Positions 1-8,876 of a stretch of 64,000 nt of DNA are shown here, in pieces. This stretch comes from Marinimicrobium koreense (lineage in GTDB: Bacteria; Pseudomonadota; Gammaproteobacteria; Pseudomonadales; Cellvibrionaceae), in assembly GCF_003762925.1 (NCBI RefSeq), contig NZ_RJUK01000002.1:124001-188000 (forward strand), given 5' to 3'. Below the pieces are notes generated by a model. That model saw nothing but the letters and a program-made list of their open reading frames with translations. It searched no databases and was not told the origin of the DNA. The translations under genes were made by a program, and so were the position numbers. Numbering within the stretch: the stretch's first letter is position 1; each line of letters starts with the position of its first letter.

Positions 1-2267
1 GCATTGGTTTTGCCCTTGCCCCGACGGGTCGCGGTAACCGACTCCATTTCAAAATCAATTTTGCGACTATCCAGATCGACCTGCACCACTCGCACCCGGA
101 GCTCATCGCCCAGGCTGAACACCTTGCGGGTGCGATCACCCACCAGGCGATGCTGGGCGGGCTCGAACCGGTAGTAGTCGTGCGGCAGTGCCGTGATATG
201 GACCAGCCCTTCGACGTACAGATCCTTCAGCTCGACAAACAGGCCAAAACCGACCACCGAGGCCACTACGCCGTCGAACACCTCGCCGACATGATCCTGC
301 AGGAATTCGCACTTGAGCCAACTGGCCACATCCCGGGTGGCCTCGTCCGCACGCCGCTCGGTCATTGAGCAGTGCTCGCCCAGAGCGACCACATCCCCGG
401 TTTCATAGGGGTAGATCTCCTTGCGGGACAGCGGCTTGGCGCCCTCGACCCGCGCGACATTGGCGGTCTGGCGGTCGCTGCGGATGACGGACCGGATGGC
501 CCGGTGCACCAGCAGGTCCGGGTAGCGACGGATCGGCGAGGTAAAGTGGGTGTAGGCATCGAAGCCGAGGCCGAAGTGGCCTTCGTTGTCTACCTGATAG
601 ACCGCCTGGCGCAGGGTGCGCAGCATGACCATCTGAATCAGATGGCTGTCCGAGCGGCCCTGAATCTGTTGCATCAGTGCCTGGAAATCGGCCGAACTCG
701 GGTCCGCGCCGCCACCGAGGCCAAGGCCCAGCTCGCCCAGGAACTCACGCAAGTTGGCGAGCTTCTCTTCGGTCGGCCCCTGGTGCACCCGGTACAGGCA
801 GGTGATCTGGTGCTTCTCCAGGAAGCGCGCGGTGCACACGTTGGCGCACAGCATGCACTCTTCGATCAACTTGTGCGCATCGTTGCGCTGAACCGGGACA
901 ATCCGGTCGATTTTGCGGTCTTCGTTGAACACGATCTGGGTTTCAACGGTTTCAAAGTCGATGGCACCGCGCTCATCCCGGGCCTTGCGCAGGACCTTGT
1001 AGAGCTTATGCAGGCTGTGCAGTTGCGGCAGCACTTCCTTGAACTCCTGGCGCAGCGGATGCTCGTCATCGCCATCGGCCTGAAGAATGTCCCACACCTG
1101 GTCGTAGGTCAACCGCGCATGGGAGTGCATGACACCTTCGAAGAACTTGTAGCTGGTGATCTTGCCCTCGGCGTCGAGATTCATCTCGCACACCATGCAC
1201 AGGCGGTCGACCTTCGGGTTCAGGGAGCACAGGCCGTTGGAGATGGCCTCTGGCAGCATGGGCACCACATAGTCCGGGAAATACACCGAGTTGCCACGCT
1301 TGCGCCCCTCAACATCCAGCGCGCTGCTGCACGGAACGTAATGGGACACATCGGCAATCGCGACGGACAGACGCCAGCCGCCGCCTTTGCGCTTCTCACA
1401 CAGCACCGCGTCGTCAAAGTCCCGGGCGTCGGCGCCATCAATGGTGACAAATGGCAGGTGGCGAATATCGACCCGGTGCTGCTTGTCTTTTTCCTGCACG
1501 GTGTCGGACAGCGCTTCGGCTTCGCTCAGCGCCTCGGCGGGCCACTCGCTGGGAATGCCGTGAGACTGGATGGCCAGCTCGATCTCCATCCCGGGTGCCA
1601 TATGGTCACCCAGCACCTGGATGACCTTACCGGTCGCCGGGCGTTTCTTATCCGGCTGCTGGGTAATGGCCACCACCACGATCTGACCGGACTTGGCGTC
1701 GCCTTCGGCGCCGGGCGGAATCAGAATGTCGTGGGTAATTCGCTGATTTTCCGGCGAAACGAACTGCACCCCGTCCTCGCGAAAGAGGCGACCGGCCAGC
1801 TGTTCCGTGTTGCGCGAGAGGACTTCAACAATGGCGGCCTCATCCTTGCCCCGGTAGGAGCCAGTGACACGGACCAGCACTTCGTCGCCATCGAACACCC
1901 GGCGCATCTGCCGGTTGTGTAAATAGAGGTCATTGCCGCCCTTGGCGGGAATCACGAAGCCGTAGCCGTCTTTATGACCCTGGACGCGGCCACGGATCAC
2001 ATCAATTTTGTCCAGCCGGGCGAAGGCGCCGCGGCGGTTGCTGACCAGCTGCCCGTCGCGCGCCATGGCGATCAGGCGCCGGCGTACGGCTTCAACCTGG
2101 TCTTCGTCGCGAAGATCGAGCATCTCGCAGACTTCGGGGTGGGTCACCGGGCCCGGGGCGTCTTCCAGCAATTGCAGAATGAATTCGCGGCTGGGCACGG
2201 GGTTATCGTATTTCTGTGCTTCTCGCTCAGCGTAGGGGTCGTGCTTCGGGTGTTTCTCTTTGCTCAA
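1..2267 (-). CDS. rnr: Ribonuclease R (3' end cut by window edge)
   Basis: RNase R is a processive 3'-5' exoribonuclease of the RNB/RNase II family that degrades structured RNA and acts in mRNA and tmRNA quality control. The reverse strand reads as an open frame from a TTG start at 2267 (preceded by AGGA about 9 bases upstream) to the window edge, about 755 codons. Seen in order: an N-terminal winged-helix segment, cold-shock-like OB folds, the RNB catalytic core with the acidic cluster GADARDFDDAV, the signature HFTSPIRRYPD, and an S1 domain with GFGLFVELKDLYVEGLVH. The C-terminal basic tail lies beyond base 1. TTG is chosen because no in-frame ATG precedes the conserved sequence. The long plus-strand ORF across this gene is an antisense shadow. 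Confidence 0.95.
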   Translation of the reverse strand, partial: MSKEKHPKHDPYAEREAQKYDNPVPSREFILQLLEDAPGPVTHPEVCEMLDLRDEDQVEAVRRRLIAMARDGQLVSNRRGAFARLDKIDVIRGRVQGHKDGYGFVIPAKGGNDLYLHNRQMRRVFDGDEVLVRVTGSYRGKDEAAIVEVLSRNTEQLAGRLFREDGVQFVSPENQRITHDILIPPGAEGDAKSGQIVVVAITQQPDKKRPATGKVIQVLGDHMAPGMEIELAIQSHGIPSEWPAEALSEAEALSDTVQEKDKQHRVDIRHLPFVTIDGADARDFDDAVLCEKRKGGGWRLSVAIADVSHYVPCSSALDVEGRKRGNSVYFPDYVVPMLPEAISNGLCSLNPKVDRLCMVCEMNLDAEGKITSYKFFEGVMHSHARLTYDQVWDILQADGDDEHPLRQEFKEVLPQLHSLHKLYKVLRKARDERGAIDFETVETQIVFNEDRKIDRIVPVQRNDAHKLIEECMLCANVCTARFLEKHQITCLYRVHQGPTEEKLANLREFLGELGLGLGGGADPSSADFQALMQQIQGRSDSHLIQMVMLRTLRQAVYQVDNEGHFGLGFDAYTHFTSPIRRYPDLLVHRAIRSVIRSDRQTANVARVEGAKPLSRKEIYPYETGDVVALGEHCSMTERRADEATRDVASWLKCEFLQDHVGEVFDGVVASVVGFGLFVELKDLYVEGLVHITALPHDYYRFEPAQHRLVGDRTRKVFSLGDELRVRVVQVDLDSRKIDFEMESVTATRRGKGKTN

Positions 2268-2419
2268 AACGGATATCCTGTAACGGAAAATGAATGCCCC
2301 TTGTGAGGGCCAATAGTAAGTCGCCTACGGATGATATGGACGGAAGCCTGAGAGGTTTCAAGGCCGAGGTAGGCGCAGAAAGAGCCCTTTTGGGGGCAAT
2401 TGGTTGACTGTTTGCCGAC

Positions 2420-2448
2420 ATTATAGGCCAGTTAGGCCCATAAACCCA
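2420..2448 (-). promoter_or_regulatory. Putative rnr promoter
   Basis: On the minus strand TATAAT (2420-2425) is a perfect -10 hexamer. The corresponding -35 position (2443-2448) reads TGGGTT, a weak match. This would give a leader of about 145 nt before the TTG start of rnr. Inference from motif only. Confidence 0.4.
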
Positions 2449-2500
2449 TGGATGAGTTCAGTTTAGCCCAAAAAAATTTAATTTCCTGACATCCGAACCG

Positions 2501-2529
2501 TTGACAAGGCCCATATCTGACATTATAGT
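2501..2529 (+). promoter_or_regulatory. Sigma-70 promoter of tRNA-Leu
   Basis: A perfect -35 TTGACA (2501-2506) and -10 TATAGT (2524-2529) are separated by 17 bases. A GC-rich discriminator (cgcgtcctcgg) follows, typical of stable-RNA promoters under stringent control. The start site would be near 2536, about 32 bases before the mature tRNA. The rest of the rnr-tRNA gap holds nothing else I recognise. Confidence 0.85.
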
Positions 2530-2567
2530 TCGCGTCCTCGGCTGATGACACGCCGAGCGAATCACCT

Positions 2568-2654
2568 GCCCAGGTGGTGAAATTGGTAGACACGCTAGCT
2601 TCAGGTGCTAGTGACCTTACGGTCGTGGAGGTTCAAGTCCTCTCCTGGGCACCA
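2568..2654 (+). tRNA. tRNA-Leu (anticodon CAG)
   Basis: The 87-nt gene folds as a class II tRNA. The acceptor stem GCCCAGG pairs with CCTGGGC, the D-arm contains AAATTGGTAGAC, the anticodon stem CTAGC/GCTAG encloses the loop TTCAGGT, giving anticodon CAG. There is a long variable arm (TGACCTTACGGTCG), a TTCAAGTCC T-loop, and an encoded CCA tail. It reads CUG codons. It stands alone as a single-tRNA transcription unit with its own promoter and terminator. Confidence 0.97.
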
Positions 2655-2662
2655 TATAGAAG

Positions 2663-2692
2663 AAGGCAGATCCGAAAGGATCTGCCTTTTTT
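2663..2692 (+). terminator. Rho-independent terminator of tRNA-Leu
   Basis: An 11-bp stem AAGGCAGATCC/GGATCTGCCTT with a GAAA tetraloop is followed by a run of T. It starts only a few bases after the CCA end. Confidence 0.93.
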
Positions 2693-2773
2693 ATTGCCAG
2701 TCGAGGACTCCGTCCTCCGCCGCTTCGCGCATCCATGCGCTCTCGCGGCTCCCATACATCCTGTATGGGTCCC

Positions 2774-2842
2774 GGGCACCATCTTAAAGAACCGAGCCGA
2801 ATGGCTCGGTTTTTTTATGCCCACTCGAGGACCAAGGTCCTC
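2774..2842 (+). repeat. Diverged second copy of the tRNA tail plus terminator
   Basis: This 69-nt segment repeats the plan of 2647-2717: GGGCACCAT, a short A-rich spacer, a terminator hairpin, TTTTTTAT, then a TCGAGGAC...GTCCTC inverted repeat. The hairpin itself differs: ACCGAGCC/GGCTCGGT at 2791-2810 with seven T. Only the last bases of a tRNA (TCCCGGGCACCA) remain upstream of it; no cloverleaf can be folded. It probably reflects a tandem duplication with loss of one tRNA body. The hairpin should still terminate transcription. Confidence 0.6.
2791..2816 (+). terminator. Second rho-independent terminator
   Basis: An 8-bp stem ACCGAGCC/GGCTCGGT with a GAAT loop is followed by seven T residues. 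It sits inside the duplicated segment downstream of tRNA-Leu and acts as a back-up terminator. Confidence 0.85.
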
Positions 2843-2866
2843 TAGTTCTCCGCGTGCTGTGTGACT

Positions 2867-2900
2867 GTCGGATTACGGCCGCTGGCCTAATCCGACCTAC
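2867..2900 (+). repeat. Palindromic repeat, family GTCGGATTA...TAATCCGACCTAC
   Basis: The sequence is GTCGGATTACGGCC-GCT-GGCCTAATCCGAC followed by CTAC, a 14-bp near-perfect hairpin. It pairs with an inverted copy at 2930-2965. Related copies lie at 4215-4250, 24129-24162 and 24177-24210, always between or at the ends of genes. Confidence 0.85.
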
Positions 2901-2929
2901 TGGGCTGCTGGGTGGTTTTCATTCTACGA

Positions 2930-2965
2930 GTAGGTCGGATTAGCCCCGCAGGGGCGTAATCCGAC
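2930..2965 (-). repeat. Palindromic repeat, inverted copy
   Basis: On the plus strand it begins GTAGGTCGGATTAGCCCC and ends GGGGCGTAATCCGAC. It is the opposite orientation of the copy at 2867-2900, giving a tail-to-tail pair with a 29-bp spacer, 16 bp beyond the end of the next gene. Confidence 0.85.
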
Positions 2966-2981
2966 ATTGCGCCGTCAGTAC

Positions 2982-4178
2982 TTACTGCAGATTGAAGTAC
3001 AAGGTGGGGGCTAGTTTCGGGTCGTCCGCCTGACTGTCGTAGAAGGTGGCCTCCAAAGCGCCGAGCGGACGGATCAGCAGCCCCTTGGTGGTGCCATCCA
3101 GCAGACGCTGCATGACTGGTCGTGATAGGGTTATGTGGGTTTTTCCTCCGCGCTCCGCGGCCGGCTCTACGTCAAACACCATCTGGCCGTTGACCAGGGT
3201 CTCCAACGGTTCTTCGCGCGCGAACCCCTGAAAGGTGAGTTCTTTCTGATCCCATTGCTCCGGGCCGCCCATGACTTCGAACACCCGGATTTTATCGAAC
3301 TCGACGCCCAGGTCTTCCTCATAGGCGGCGACGTAGTTCCCTCCCTTCTGCACCGACTGGGTGGTAAGCTCCAATACGCCCGCCCCGTCGGCTTCAGCGT
3401 TTTTTAATGCCGACAGATCCCAGCGCAGCAACACCCACTGGTCGGCGCTGACCGTCAACACGGGGACCTTCGTTCCTTTCTCCTCTGTATGCCAACCATC
3501 AAAGTTGACCATCGGGTAATCCCGGTTCAGGACAACGTCATGATCAGCGGGGCGGTGCTGGGTGAAGGTATCCAGTGCCGGGATGGGCGGATGGTACACC
3601 AGCGGTTCCCCCACATCCGCCTCGGCACCGGCCGCCCGCACGACGTCCGCACGGTAGTAGTCCACGTCCACATGGTACTGGCCGAGGCCCCAGTCAGTGG
3701 CGCTGAGCTGGACATTCAGGTCGTCGCCCGGCACGGCATCCAGCCCTTCAGTAGTCATGCTGATGGTGTGCCACTCGGTGGTATTCGGAATGTCGTATTC
3801 CCGCAGGTGTTGATGAAAATCCGTGGTGCGTTGGGTATTGATCATGAAGTTCACCCGCCGCGGCGCATCACTGACGCGGATACGCGCCTCAATGCGCAGC
3901 TCGTAGTCGGGGCTGGCGAGTTTCTCCATACCCAGATGCGGTGCGACATTGCGTTTGATGATGGACCACCAGACGTTGTGTTGGTCATCAGTGGCATCAA
4001 TTTCCATGCGTGCATGGCCGTCGAGCGGCACTAAGTTCAGGCGCGCGTCACCGTCGCCGGTGAAGTACTGCCAGTCGGGGTGTATTTCATTACCCTCAAA
4101 GTGATCGACGAATTGGGCGTGGGCCGCCGGGCCCAATAGAGTGACAAATAATATGGAAAGGGGAGCGAGGGATTTCAT
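2982..4178 (-). CDS. Secreted protein with concanavalin-like and DNRLRE/CBM96-like halves
   Basis: The 398-aa protein starts with a Sec signal peptide (MKSLAPLSILFVTLLGPAAHAQ, cleavage probably after AHA). Residues 23-190 (FVDHFEGNEIHPDWQYFTGDG, then strands ending near DVDYYRADVV) look like a laminin-G/concanavalin-type beta-sandwich of the kind seen in polysaccharide-binding proteins. Residues 210-398 (VLLRWDLSAL, LRFDLS-type pattern, ending APTLYFNLQ) resemble the DNRLRE/CBM96-type beta-sandwich. I see no catalytic motif. It is downstream of, and on the same strand as, the halogenase genes, and probably binds or modifies polysaccharide outside the cytoplasm. Family assignment is by pattern only. 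Confidence 0.6.
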   Translation of the reverse strand: MKSLAPLSILFVTLLGPAAHAQFVDHFEGNEIHPDWQYFTGDGDARLNLVPLDGHARMEIDATDDQHNVWWSIIKRNVAPHLGMEKLASPDYELRIEARIRVSDAPRRVNFMINTQRTTDFHQHLREYDIPNTTEWHTISMTTEGLDAVPGDDLNVQLSATDWGLGQYHVDVDYYRADVVRAAGAEADVGEPLVYHPPIPALDTFTQHRPADHDVVLNRDYPMVNFDGWHTEEKGTKVPVLTVSADQWVLLRWDLSALKNAEADGAGVLELTTQSVQKGGNYVAAYEEDLGVEFDKIRVFEVMGGPEQWDQKELTFQGFAREEPLETLVNGQMVFDVEPAAERGGKTHITLSRPVMQRLLDGTTKGLLIRPLGALEATFYDSQADDPKLAPTLYFNLQ

Positions 4179-4214
4179 GATGGCCTTTTGCTGTTATTGG
4201 TGAGATTAAAAGTT

Positions 4215-4250
4215 GTCGGATTACGCCCCTGCGGGGCGAATCCGACCTAC
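4215..4250 (+). repeat. Palindromic repeat that supplies a stop codon
   Basis: GTCGGATTACGCCCC and GGGGCGAATCCGAC form the hairpin, followed by CTAC. The terminal CTA (4247-4249), read on the minus strand, is the TAG stop of the neighbouring halogenase gene. The repeat has therefore landed at, or replaced, the gene's end. Confidence 0.85.
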
Positions 4251-5761
4251 TCGGTGTTGGCGGGCGCTGCGCAGTGTTTGGCGATAAATTCCGAGTGCAT
4301 GGGCATGTATTCCACGGATTTGTTGATCACATTGCGAATACTCTCCAGGCGTCGGGCAATTTCATCTTTCGACAGAGTATCTACAATCGGGTGGTAGCCT
4401 TCCGCCTTCAGGCCCTGACCGTGCATCACCTCCAGCCAACTGGTCTCGTTGAACAGTTCTTCATTGGTGCGGAAGATGCGACCGTTTTTCCGATAGTGAT
4501 TCATTTTCTGTTTCAGGGTATCGGGTACATCCATGGTCCGACAGTAATTCCAGAACTCGGAGTCGTCGCGCTGGGTTACGTGATAGTGGGCGATCAGGAA
4601 GTCCCGGATGCGGGTATATTCGAAATCCACCTGGCGGTTGTATTCGTCGATATCTTCCTGATCAAAATTCCGGTTTGGAAACAGGCTCATCAATTTGGCG
4701 ATCCCGGACTGCACCAGATGAATGCTGGTGGACTCCAACGGCTCCATAAAACCACTGGCCAGCCCCAGTGCCACACAGTTTTTATTCCAGAATTTCAAGC
4801 GTTTTCCGGTGGTGAAGCGAATGAACTTCGGATCCGCCAGGGGCTCACCATCCAGGTTCTTCAACAGGGTATCCGCCGCTTCATCGTCACTGATAAATTG
4901 ACTGCAATAAACATGGCCGTTGCCGGTGCGATGCTGCAGGGGAATTCGCCACTGCCAGCCCGCCGAATGAGCGGTGGAGCGAGTATAGGGCACCGGCTCC
5001 GCCACTTTAGCGCATGGGACGGCCACCGCGCGATCGCAGGGCAGCCAGCGCGACCACTTCTCGTAGCCTGTTTTCAGCGCCTGCTCTATCAGCAGCCCTC
5101 TGAAGCCGGAGCAATCGATAAACAGATCGGCTTCCAGGGTTTCACCGTCATCCAGGGTAATTGATTCGATAAACCCGTCATCCGGACGGAGCGATACCCG
5201 CTCGATTTTGCCTTCCCGACGACGCACTCCGCGTTCCATGGCGTAGTCTCGCAGGAACATGGCGTAGCGGGCCGCATCAAAGTGAAATGCATAGGCAATG
5301 CGGGATAAGGGCGAATTCCCTGCGTCCACCGGACGCATGAACCGCCCCTGTTCGACCGCCTGACAGTTCAGCGTGTAGGCGTCGATATTGGGGGCTTCGC
5401 CGGCCTGGAACAGTTTTAGCCAGTAGTGGTAAAACTGCACGCCCTCCATATCCTTGCCGACTTCACCAAACGCATGAAGGTACCGCTCGCCGATGTGCCC
5501 CCAGTTGACGAACTGAATCCCCAACTTAAAGGTTCCCTGGGTGCGTCGGATGAATTCATTCTCATCCAGGCCGAGCATCTGGTTGAACAGCTGAATCTGG
5601 GGGATGGTCGCTTCCCCTACGCCGACCGTGCCGATCGAGTCCGACTCCACCAATTGGATGTCGCAGTACTGGTTCTTCAGAACCTTGGCCATTGCCGCTG
5701 CGGCCATCCAGCCGGCGGTGCCACCACCAACGATCATCACTTTACGAACACGGTTGTCCAT
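4247..5761 (-). CDS. Flavin-dependent tryptophan-halogenase-family protein (intact motifs)
   Basis: The protein is about 504 aa from the ATG at 5761, which has GAGG 8 bases upstream; an upstream TTG at 5779 is possible. It carries the FAD motif GGGTAGW near residue 12, the halogenase WxWxIP motif as WQWRIP, the catalytic lysine as [10 protein letters not shown] (K79 by my count, the position known from PrnA/RebH) and the glutamate loop [11 protein letters not shown]. Enzymes with this set use FADH2, chloride or bromide and O2 to halogenate an aromatic ring. The substrate here is unknown; homologues in TonB/carbohydrate loci have not been shown to act on free tryptophan. It is the last of three tandem paralogues and abuts the middle one. 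Its stop codon lies in a palindromic repeat. Confidence 0.88.
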   Translation of the reverse strand: MDNRVRKVMIVGGGTAGWMAAAAMAKVLKNQYCDIQLVESDSIGTVGVGEATIPQIQLFNQMLGLDENEFIRRTQGTFKLGIQFVNWGHIGERYLHAFGEVGKDMEGVQFYHYWLKLFQAGEAPNIDAYTLNCQAVEQGRFMRPVDAGNSPLSRIAYAFHFDAARYAMFLRDYAMERGVRRREGKIERVSLRPDDGFIESITLDDGETLEADLFIDCSGFRGLLIEQALKTGYEKWSRWLPCDRAVAVPCAKVAEPVPYTRSTAHSAGWQWRIPLQHRTGNGHVYCSQFISDDEAADTLLKNLDGEPLADPKFIRFTTGKRLKFWNKNCVALGLASGFMEPLESTSIHLVQSGIAKLMSLFPNRNFDQEDIDEYNRQVDFEYTRIRDFLIAHYHVTQRDDSEFWNYCRTMDVPDTLKQKMNHYRKNGRIFRTNEELFNETSWLEVMHGQGLKAEGYHPIVDTLSKDEIARRLESIRNVINKSVEYMPMHSEFIAKHCAAPANTE

Positions 5762-5779
5762 CGTCATTACCTCTGTCAA

Positions 5780-7222
5780 TCACACCACTGCCGGGCAGTG
5801 GTGTTGAATCACCTGTTTCAGGGTCGGCATGCGTTCGGCCGCCGACACCAGTGTGTCATAGATACGTTGATGCTTGCGCCGCAGGTCTTCCGGCGACGCT
5901 TCCGCAAGCAGATTGTCCGCCGAGGCGGAACGCCAGCCCAGCCCGATCAGCAATGCCAACTGGGTTTCATCCGGCAGGGGCTCCTGATCCCGGCGCCAGA
6001 GCCGGCCAAAGGATTCAAACACCTGAAGGCGCCAGCGCAGCGATTCGGTCACCGCCTCTGATCGGGGGTCACCAGCGAGGATCAGCAATTCGTGCAGTTC
6101 CCGCCAGCTTTCAAACAGCGCCCGGTCCCGTCGGTTGAATTCGCTACGAAGCGCGGGCCGGCCGGCCGCATCCGGCAACAGCTCAAGCCATAGCAGGAGT
6201 GACTGACAGGCACGATGCCACTCCGAACAGAGTAGCTCCCCGGGCTGTCCCGCCGCCCGGCCCAGGGCCAGGCAGTTATGCCGCCAGGGCGTTTCGCGCT
6301 GCCCCCACTGCAGCGGATATTTCACCCAATCGCAGTCTTGGGATTGCATTTTTGCTGTGGCTTGCTCGGCAGTCTCACCCGGCGATACCCATCGCTCCAC
6401 GACCCCGCTTTGCTGAGTATCTACCGCGCGCTGCCAGCCCCAAACCTGTTGAGTCAATGTACTGTAGGGCATCCAGTCCAAGGTTGTTCCACCCCGGCCC
6501 ACCCAGTGGTACGACCACAGAGCGGACGCCTCCTCCAATGGCACGCCCAAACCCTGCCCAATCAGTAACGCCTCGTCGCCCGTCGCGTCCAGGTAAAAAT
6601 CGCCCTGCACCGACTCGTCATCATCCAGGCGTAAACGCTGAATGCCGAACTGCGGATCCGCTTCGACGCTCAACCGGGTGCAGCGTACCGCAGACACGCC
6701 CAGAGAATCCGCATACTCGGCCAACAGCGTTCGCATTGCGCCTTTGTCGAGGTTCATCCCGTAGCGCAGTGTGGATTTGACCGAGCGAGGATCATTGACC
6801 GGGAAATCAAACCGCCCCCGTCGCGCCGCCTGGGTAGCCAGGAAATGCTCATTAAAACGGGCCTGCTTGTCCGGGGCGCAGGCCCGGAAAAACTCATGCT
6901 CGAAACTGGCCGGCGCGGCCGGGATTCCATGGCGGCCATAGGGCATGAAGAATTCGCCCTTGGTCCCCTGGCCCAAGACTCCGAGAGAAAACAGTCCCTG
7001 GGCGCGAACCATCAGGTCCCGTTCCGGCAACCCGACCATCGCCAGCCACTCCAGAAAAGGCGGCTGAGCGACTTCCACGGGTGAAACATCGTCTTCGCCC
7101 GTGCGAATCCAGGTCACACGAGCGCCATAGCGGGAGAGAAACCGTGCCAGTGTCACCACCGTCCCGGCGGCGACCAGTCCGTTACCCACGACCACAAGGT
7201 GCTCCAGGTTGGCTTTATCCAT
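5780..7222 (-). CDS. Degenerate halogenase-family flavoprotein (likely pseudoenzyme)
   Basis: The 480-aa protein aligns end to end by eye with its two neighbours but has lost every hallmark. The Rossmann loop reads VVVGNGLVAAG instead of GGGTAGW. The catalytic-lysine position is serine (QGLFSLGV, S79). The WxWxIP segment reads VWGWQRAV. The PLESTS glutamate loop is replaced by GQPGELLCSEWH. The DxxG-type sequence DFYLDATGDEALLIG, equivalent to [14 protein letters not shown], is kept, so FAD may still bind. The frame is intact with no stop, which argues for a retained role, perhaps as a partner of the active paralogues. Its first 8 bases overlap the upstream gene and its stop directly precedes the next gene, so the three are co-translated. 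Confidence 0.8.
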   Translation of the reverse strand: MDKANLEHLVVVGNGLVAAGTVVTLARFLSRYGARVTWIRTGEDDVSPVEVAQPPFLEWLAMVGLPERDLMVRAQGLFSLGVLGQGTKGEFFMPYGRHGIPAAPASFEHEFFRACAPDKQARFNEHFLATQAARRGRFDFPVNDPRSVKSTLRYGMNLDKGAMRTLLAEYADSLGVSAVRCTRLSVEADPQFGIQRLRLDDDESVQGDFYLDATGDEALLIGQGLGVPLEEASALWSYHWVGRGGTTLDWMPYSTLTQQVWGWQRAVDTQQSGVVERWVSPGETAEQATAKMQSQDCDWVKYPLQWGQRETPWRHNCLALGRAAGQPGELLCSEWHRACQSLLLWLELLPDAAGRPALRSEFNRRDRALFESWRELHELLILAGDPRSEAVTESLRWRLQVFESFGRLWRRDQEPLPDETQLALLIGLGWRSASADNLLAEASPEDLRRKHQRIYDTLVSAAERMPTLKQVIQHHCPAVV

Positions 7223-8747
7223 AGCGGCCTCCGTATAGACTCATGGGAGCCGCCGCACTGGGTGCAACACCTCCACGGGCCAACACCTCCCGATGCAGAG
7301 GCAGGGCCTGGGCAGTGCGATTCAGGTGGTTCGCCAACTGCTCCAGCGGCCCCTTGAGCGAGGCAACCGGTTGCTGGGCGACCCGAGGGTCAATCGCCTC
7401 GGGATTCAGTCCCTGCCCCAGATAAACGGCGAGCCAACTGGGGGGCGCAAACAATCCCTGATCGTAAAACTCGATTGTCGCGGACTCCTTGAACAGGGCG
7501 ATTTTGCGCTGCAGCCCCTCGGGTACCGACATGTGGGCACAGTCCTGCCAGAATTCCGAGTCTTCGCGTTGATTGAGGTGGTAGTGCAGAATGATGAAGT
7601 CCCGAACCCGCTCATACTCCAGACTCATCCAGCGGTTGAACGCCTCGCGCCCCACCGCGCCACTTTTGCTATTGTGGAAGAATTCCACCAGTTTGAAAAC
7701 GGCCATTTGAATCAGGTAGATACTGGTGGACTCCAACGGTTCCAGAAAGCCGCTGGATAGCCCAATGGCAATGACGTTTTTATCCCAACTGCGCGCCCTC
7801 GCCCCCGCCTCAAAGCGAATCAGGTTGGGGTCGCTCTGAGGTGCGCCGTTGAGCGAGCCAATCAATTGGGCGCAAGCCTCATCGTCACTGATGGACCGAC
7901 TGTCGTATACCTGGCCATTACCGGTGCGCTCCTGCAAAGGGATACGCCATTGCCACCCGGTGGTGGTAGCCGTCGAGCGCGTGAACGATGGCGGCTCTGA
8001 AAGCGCACCACTGGCGATCGCCACGGCCCGGTCACAGGGGAGCCAGTGCTTCCAGCTGTTGAATGGCACACCCAGTGTCTGCCCCAGTAACAGCGAACGA
8101 AAGCCGGAGCAGTCAATAAACAGATCACCCTCGATGCGCTCTCCGGACTCCAGGGTGAGCGCCGCAACACCACCATCAGACTCGCGCGGAATAACCGACT
8201 GTATCCGACCTTCGGTGCGGGTAACACCACGCTGCTCCGCATACGCACGCAGATACCCTGCGTAGCGGGAAGCATCCAGGTGGAACGCATAACCATAGCC
8301 GAATTCAGAGTGCTCGGGCGGCGGCGCAAAGCGGCCGAGCCGGGCGGCCTGTGCCGCCAGAGAAAATGCATCCAGGTTAAGCTCGGGCCACTCATCCCGG
8401 GTGCGCAACCAGTAATGATGGAAGTCGATGCCGTCGATATCACCACCAAACGCACTGAAGGGATGCAGATAACGGCTGGTCTCGCGTCCCCAGCCAACAA
8501 ATTCAATGGCCAGCTTGTAGGTCGCCTGAGTCGCGTGAATGAACTCGCGCTCATCAATGCCCAACAACGCGTTGAAATAGCGGATGTGTGGAATCGTAGC
8601 CTCACCGACACCGACGGTGCCGATCTGCTCGGACTCAATCAGTTGTAGGCTTACACGGGAGGGTAGCAACCGTGCCAATGCCGCAGCGCTCATCCAGCCC
8701 GCCGTGCCGCCGCCCACGATGACAATACGCTGGGGTCCTACCGTCAT
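7215..8747 (-). CDS. Flavin-dependent tryptophan-halogenase-family protein
   Basis: The product is about 510 aa from the ATG at 8747, which is preceded by GTGAGG 8 bases upstream; a second in-frame ATG at 8786 has a weaker site. The FAD loop is [10 protein letters not shown], the catalytic lysine lies in TQATYKLAIEF (K78), WxWxIP is WQWRIP, and the glutamate loop is [11 protein letters not shown]. It is therefore expected to be a competent halogenase or a related flavin oxidant. It is the first gene of the halogenase trio. An intrinsic terminator separates it from the TonB receptor upstream, so it may need its own promoter in 8748-8820. The native substrate is not known for this clade. Confidence 0.87.
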   Translation of the reverse strand: MTVGPQRIVIVGGGTAGWMSAAALARLLPSRVSLQLIESEQIGTVGVGEATIPHIRYFNALLGIDEREFIHATQATYKLAIEFVGWGRETSRYLHPFSAFGGDIDGIDFHHYWLRTRDEWPELNLDAFSLAAQAARLGRFAPPPEHSEFGYGYAFHLDASRYAGYLRAYAEQRGVTRTEGRIQSVIPRESDGGVAALTLESGERIEGDLFIDCSGFRSLLLGQTLGVPFNSWKHWLPCDRAVAIASGALSEPPSFTRSTATTTGWQWRIPLQERTGNGQVYDSRSISDDEACAQLIGSLNGAPQSDPNLIRFEAGARARSWDKNVIAIGLSSGFLEPLESTSIYLIQMAVFKLVEFFHNSKSGAVGREAFNRWMSLEYERVRDFIILHYHLNQREDSEFWQDCAHMSVPEGLQRKIALFKESATIEFYDQGLFAPPSWLAVYLGQGLNPEAIDPRVAQQPVASLKGPLEQLANHLNRTAQALPLHREVLARGGVAPSAAAPMSLYGGRYG

Positions 8748-8820
8748 GCTGATTGCCTCACTGCGATTATTATTCAATACCGGCATTATCCCGACTCAGC
8801 AGAGCCTGAGCAAACCATAA

Positions 8821-8854
8821 AAAAAGGCGCAACCGATTAAGGTTGCGCCTTTCT
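8821..8854 (-). terminator. Intrinsic terminator after the TonB receptor gene
   Basis: A 10-bp stem AGGCGCAACC/GGTTGCGCCT with a 6-base loop is flanked on the minus strand by seven T residues. It lies just downstream of the receptor stop codon and separates the receptor transcript from the halogenase genes. Confidence 0.85.
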
Positions 8855-8876
8855 TGGCCCGGGTCCAGCCGTGTGT

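Noticed and set aside
372-1922. 516-codon plus-strand frame antisense to rnr
   Set aside because: The minus strand encodes conserved RNase R throughout; the plus frame has no recognisable family.
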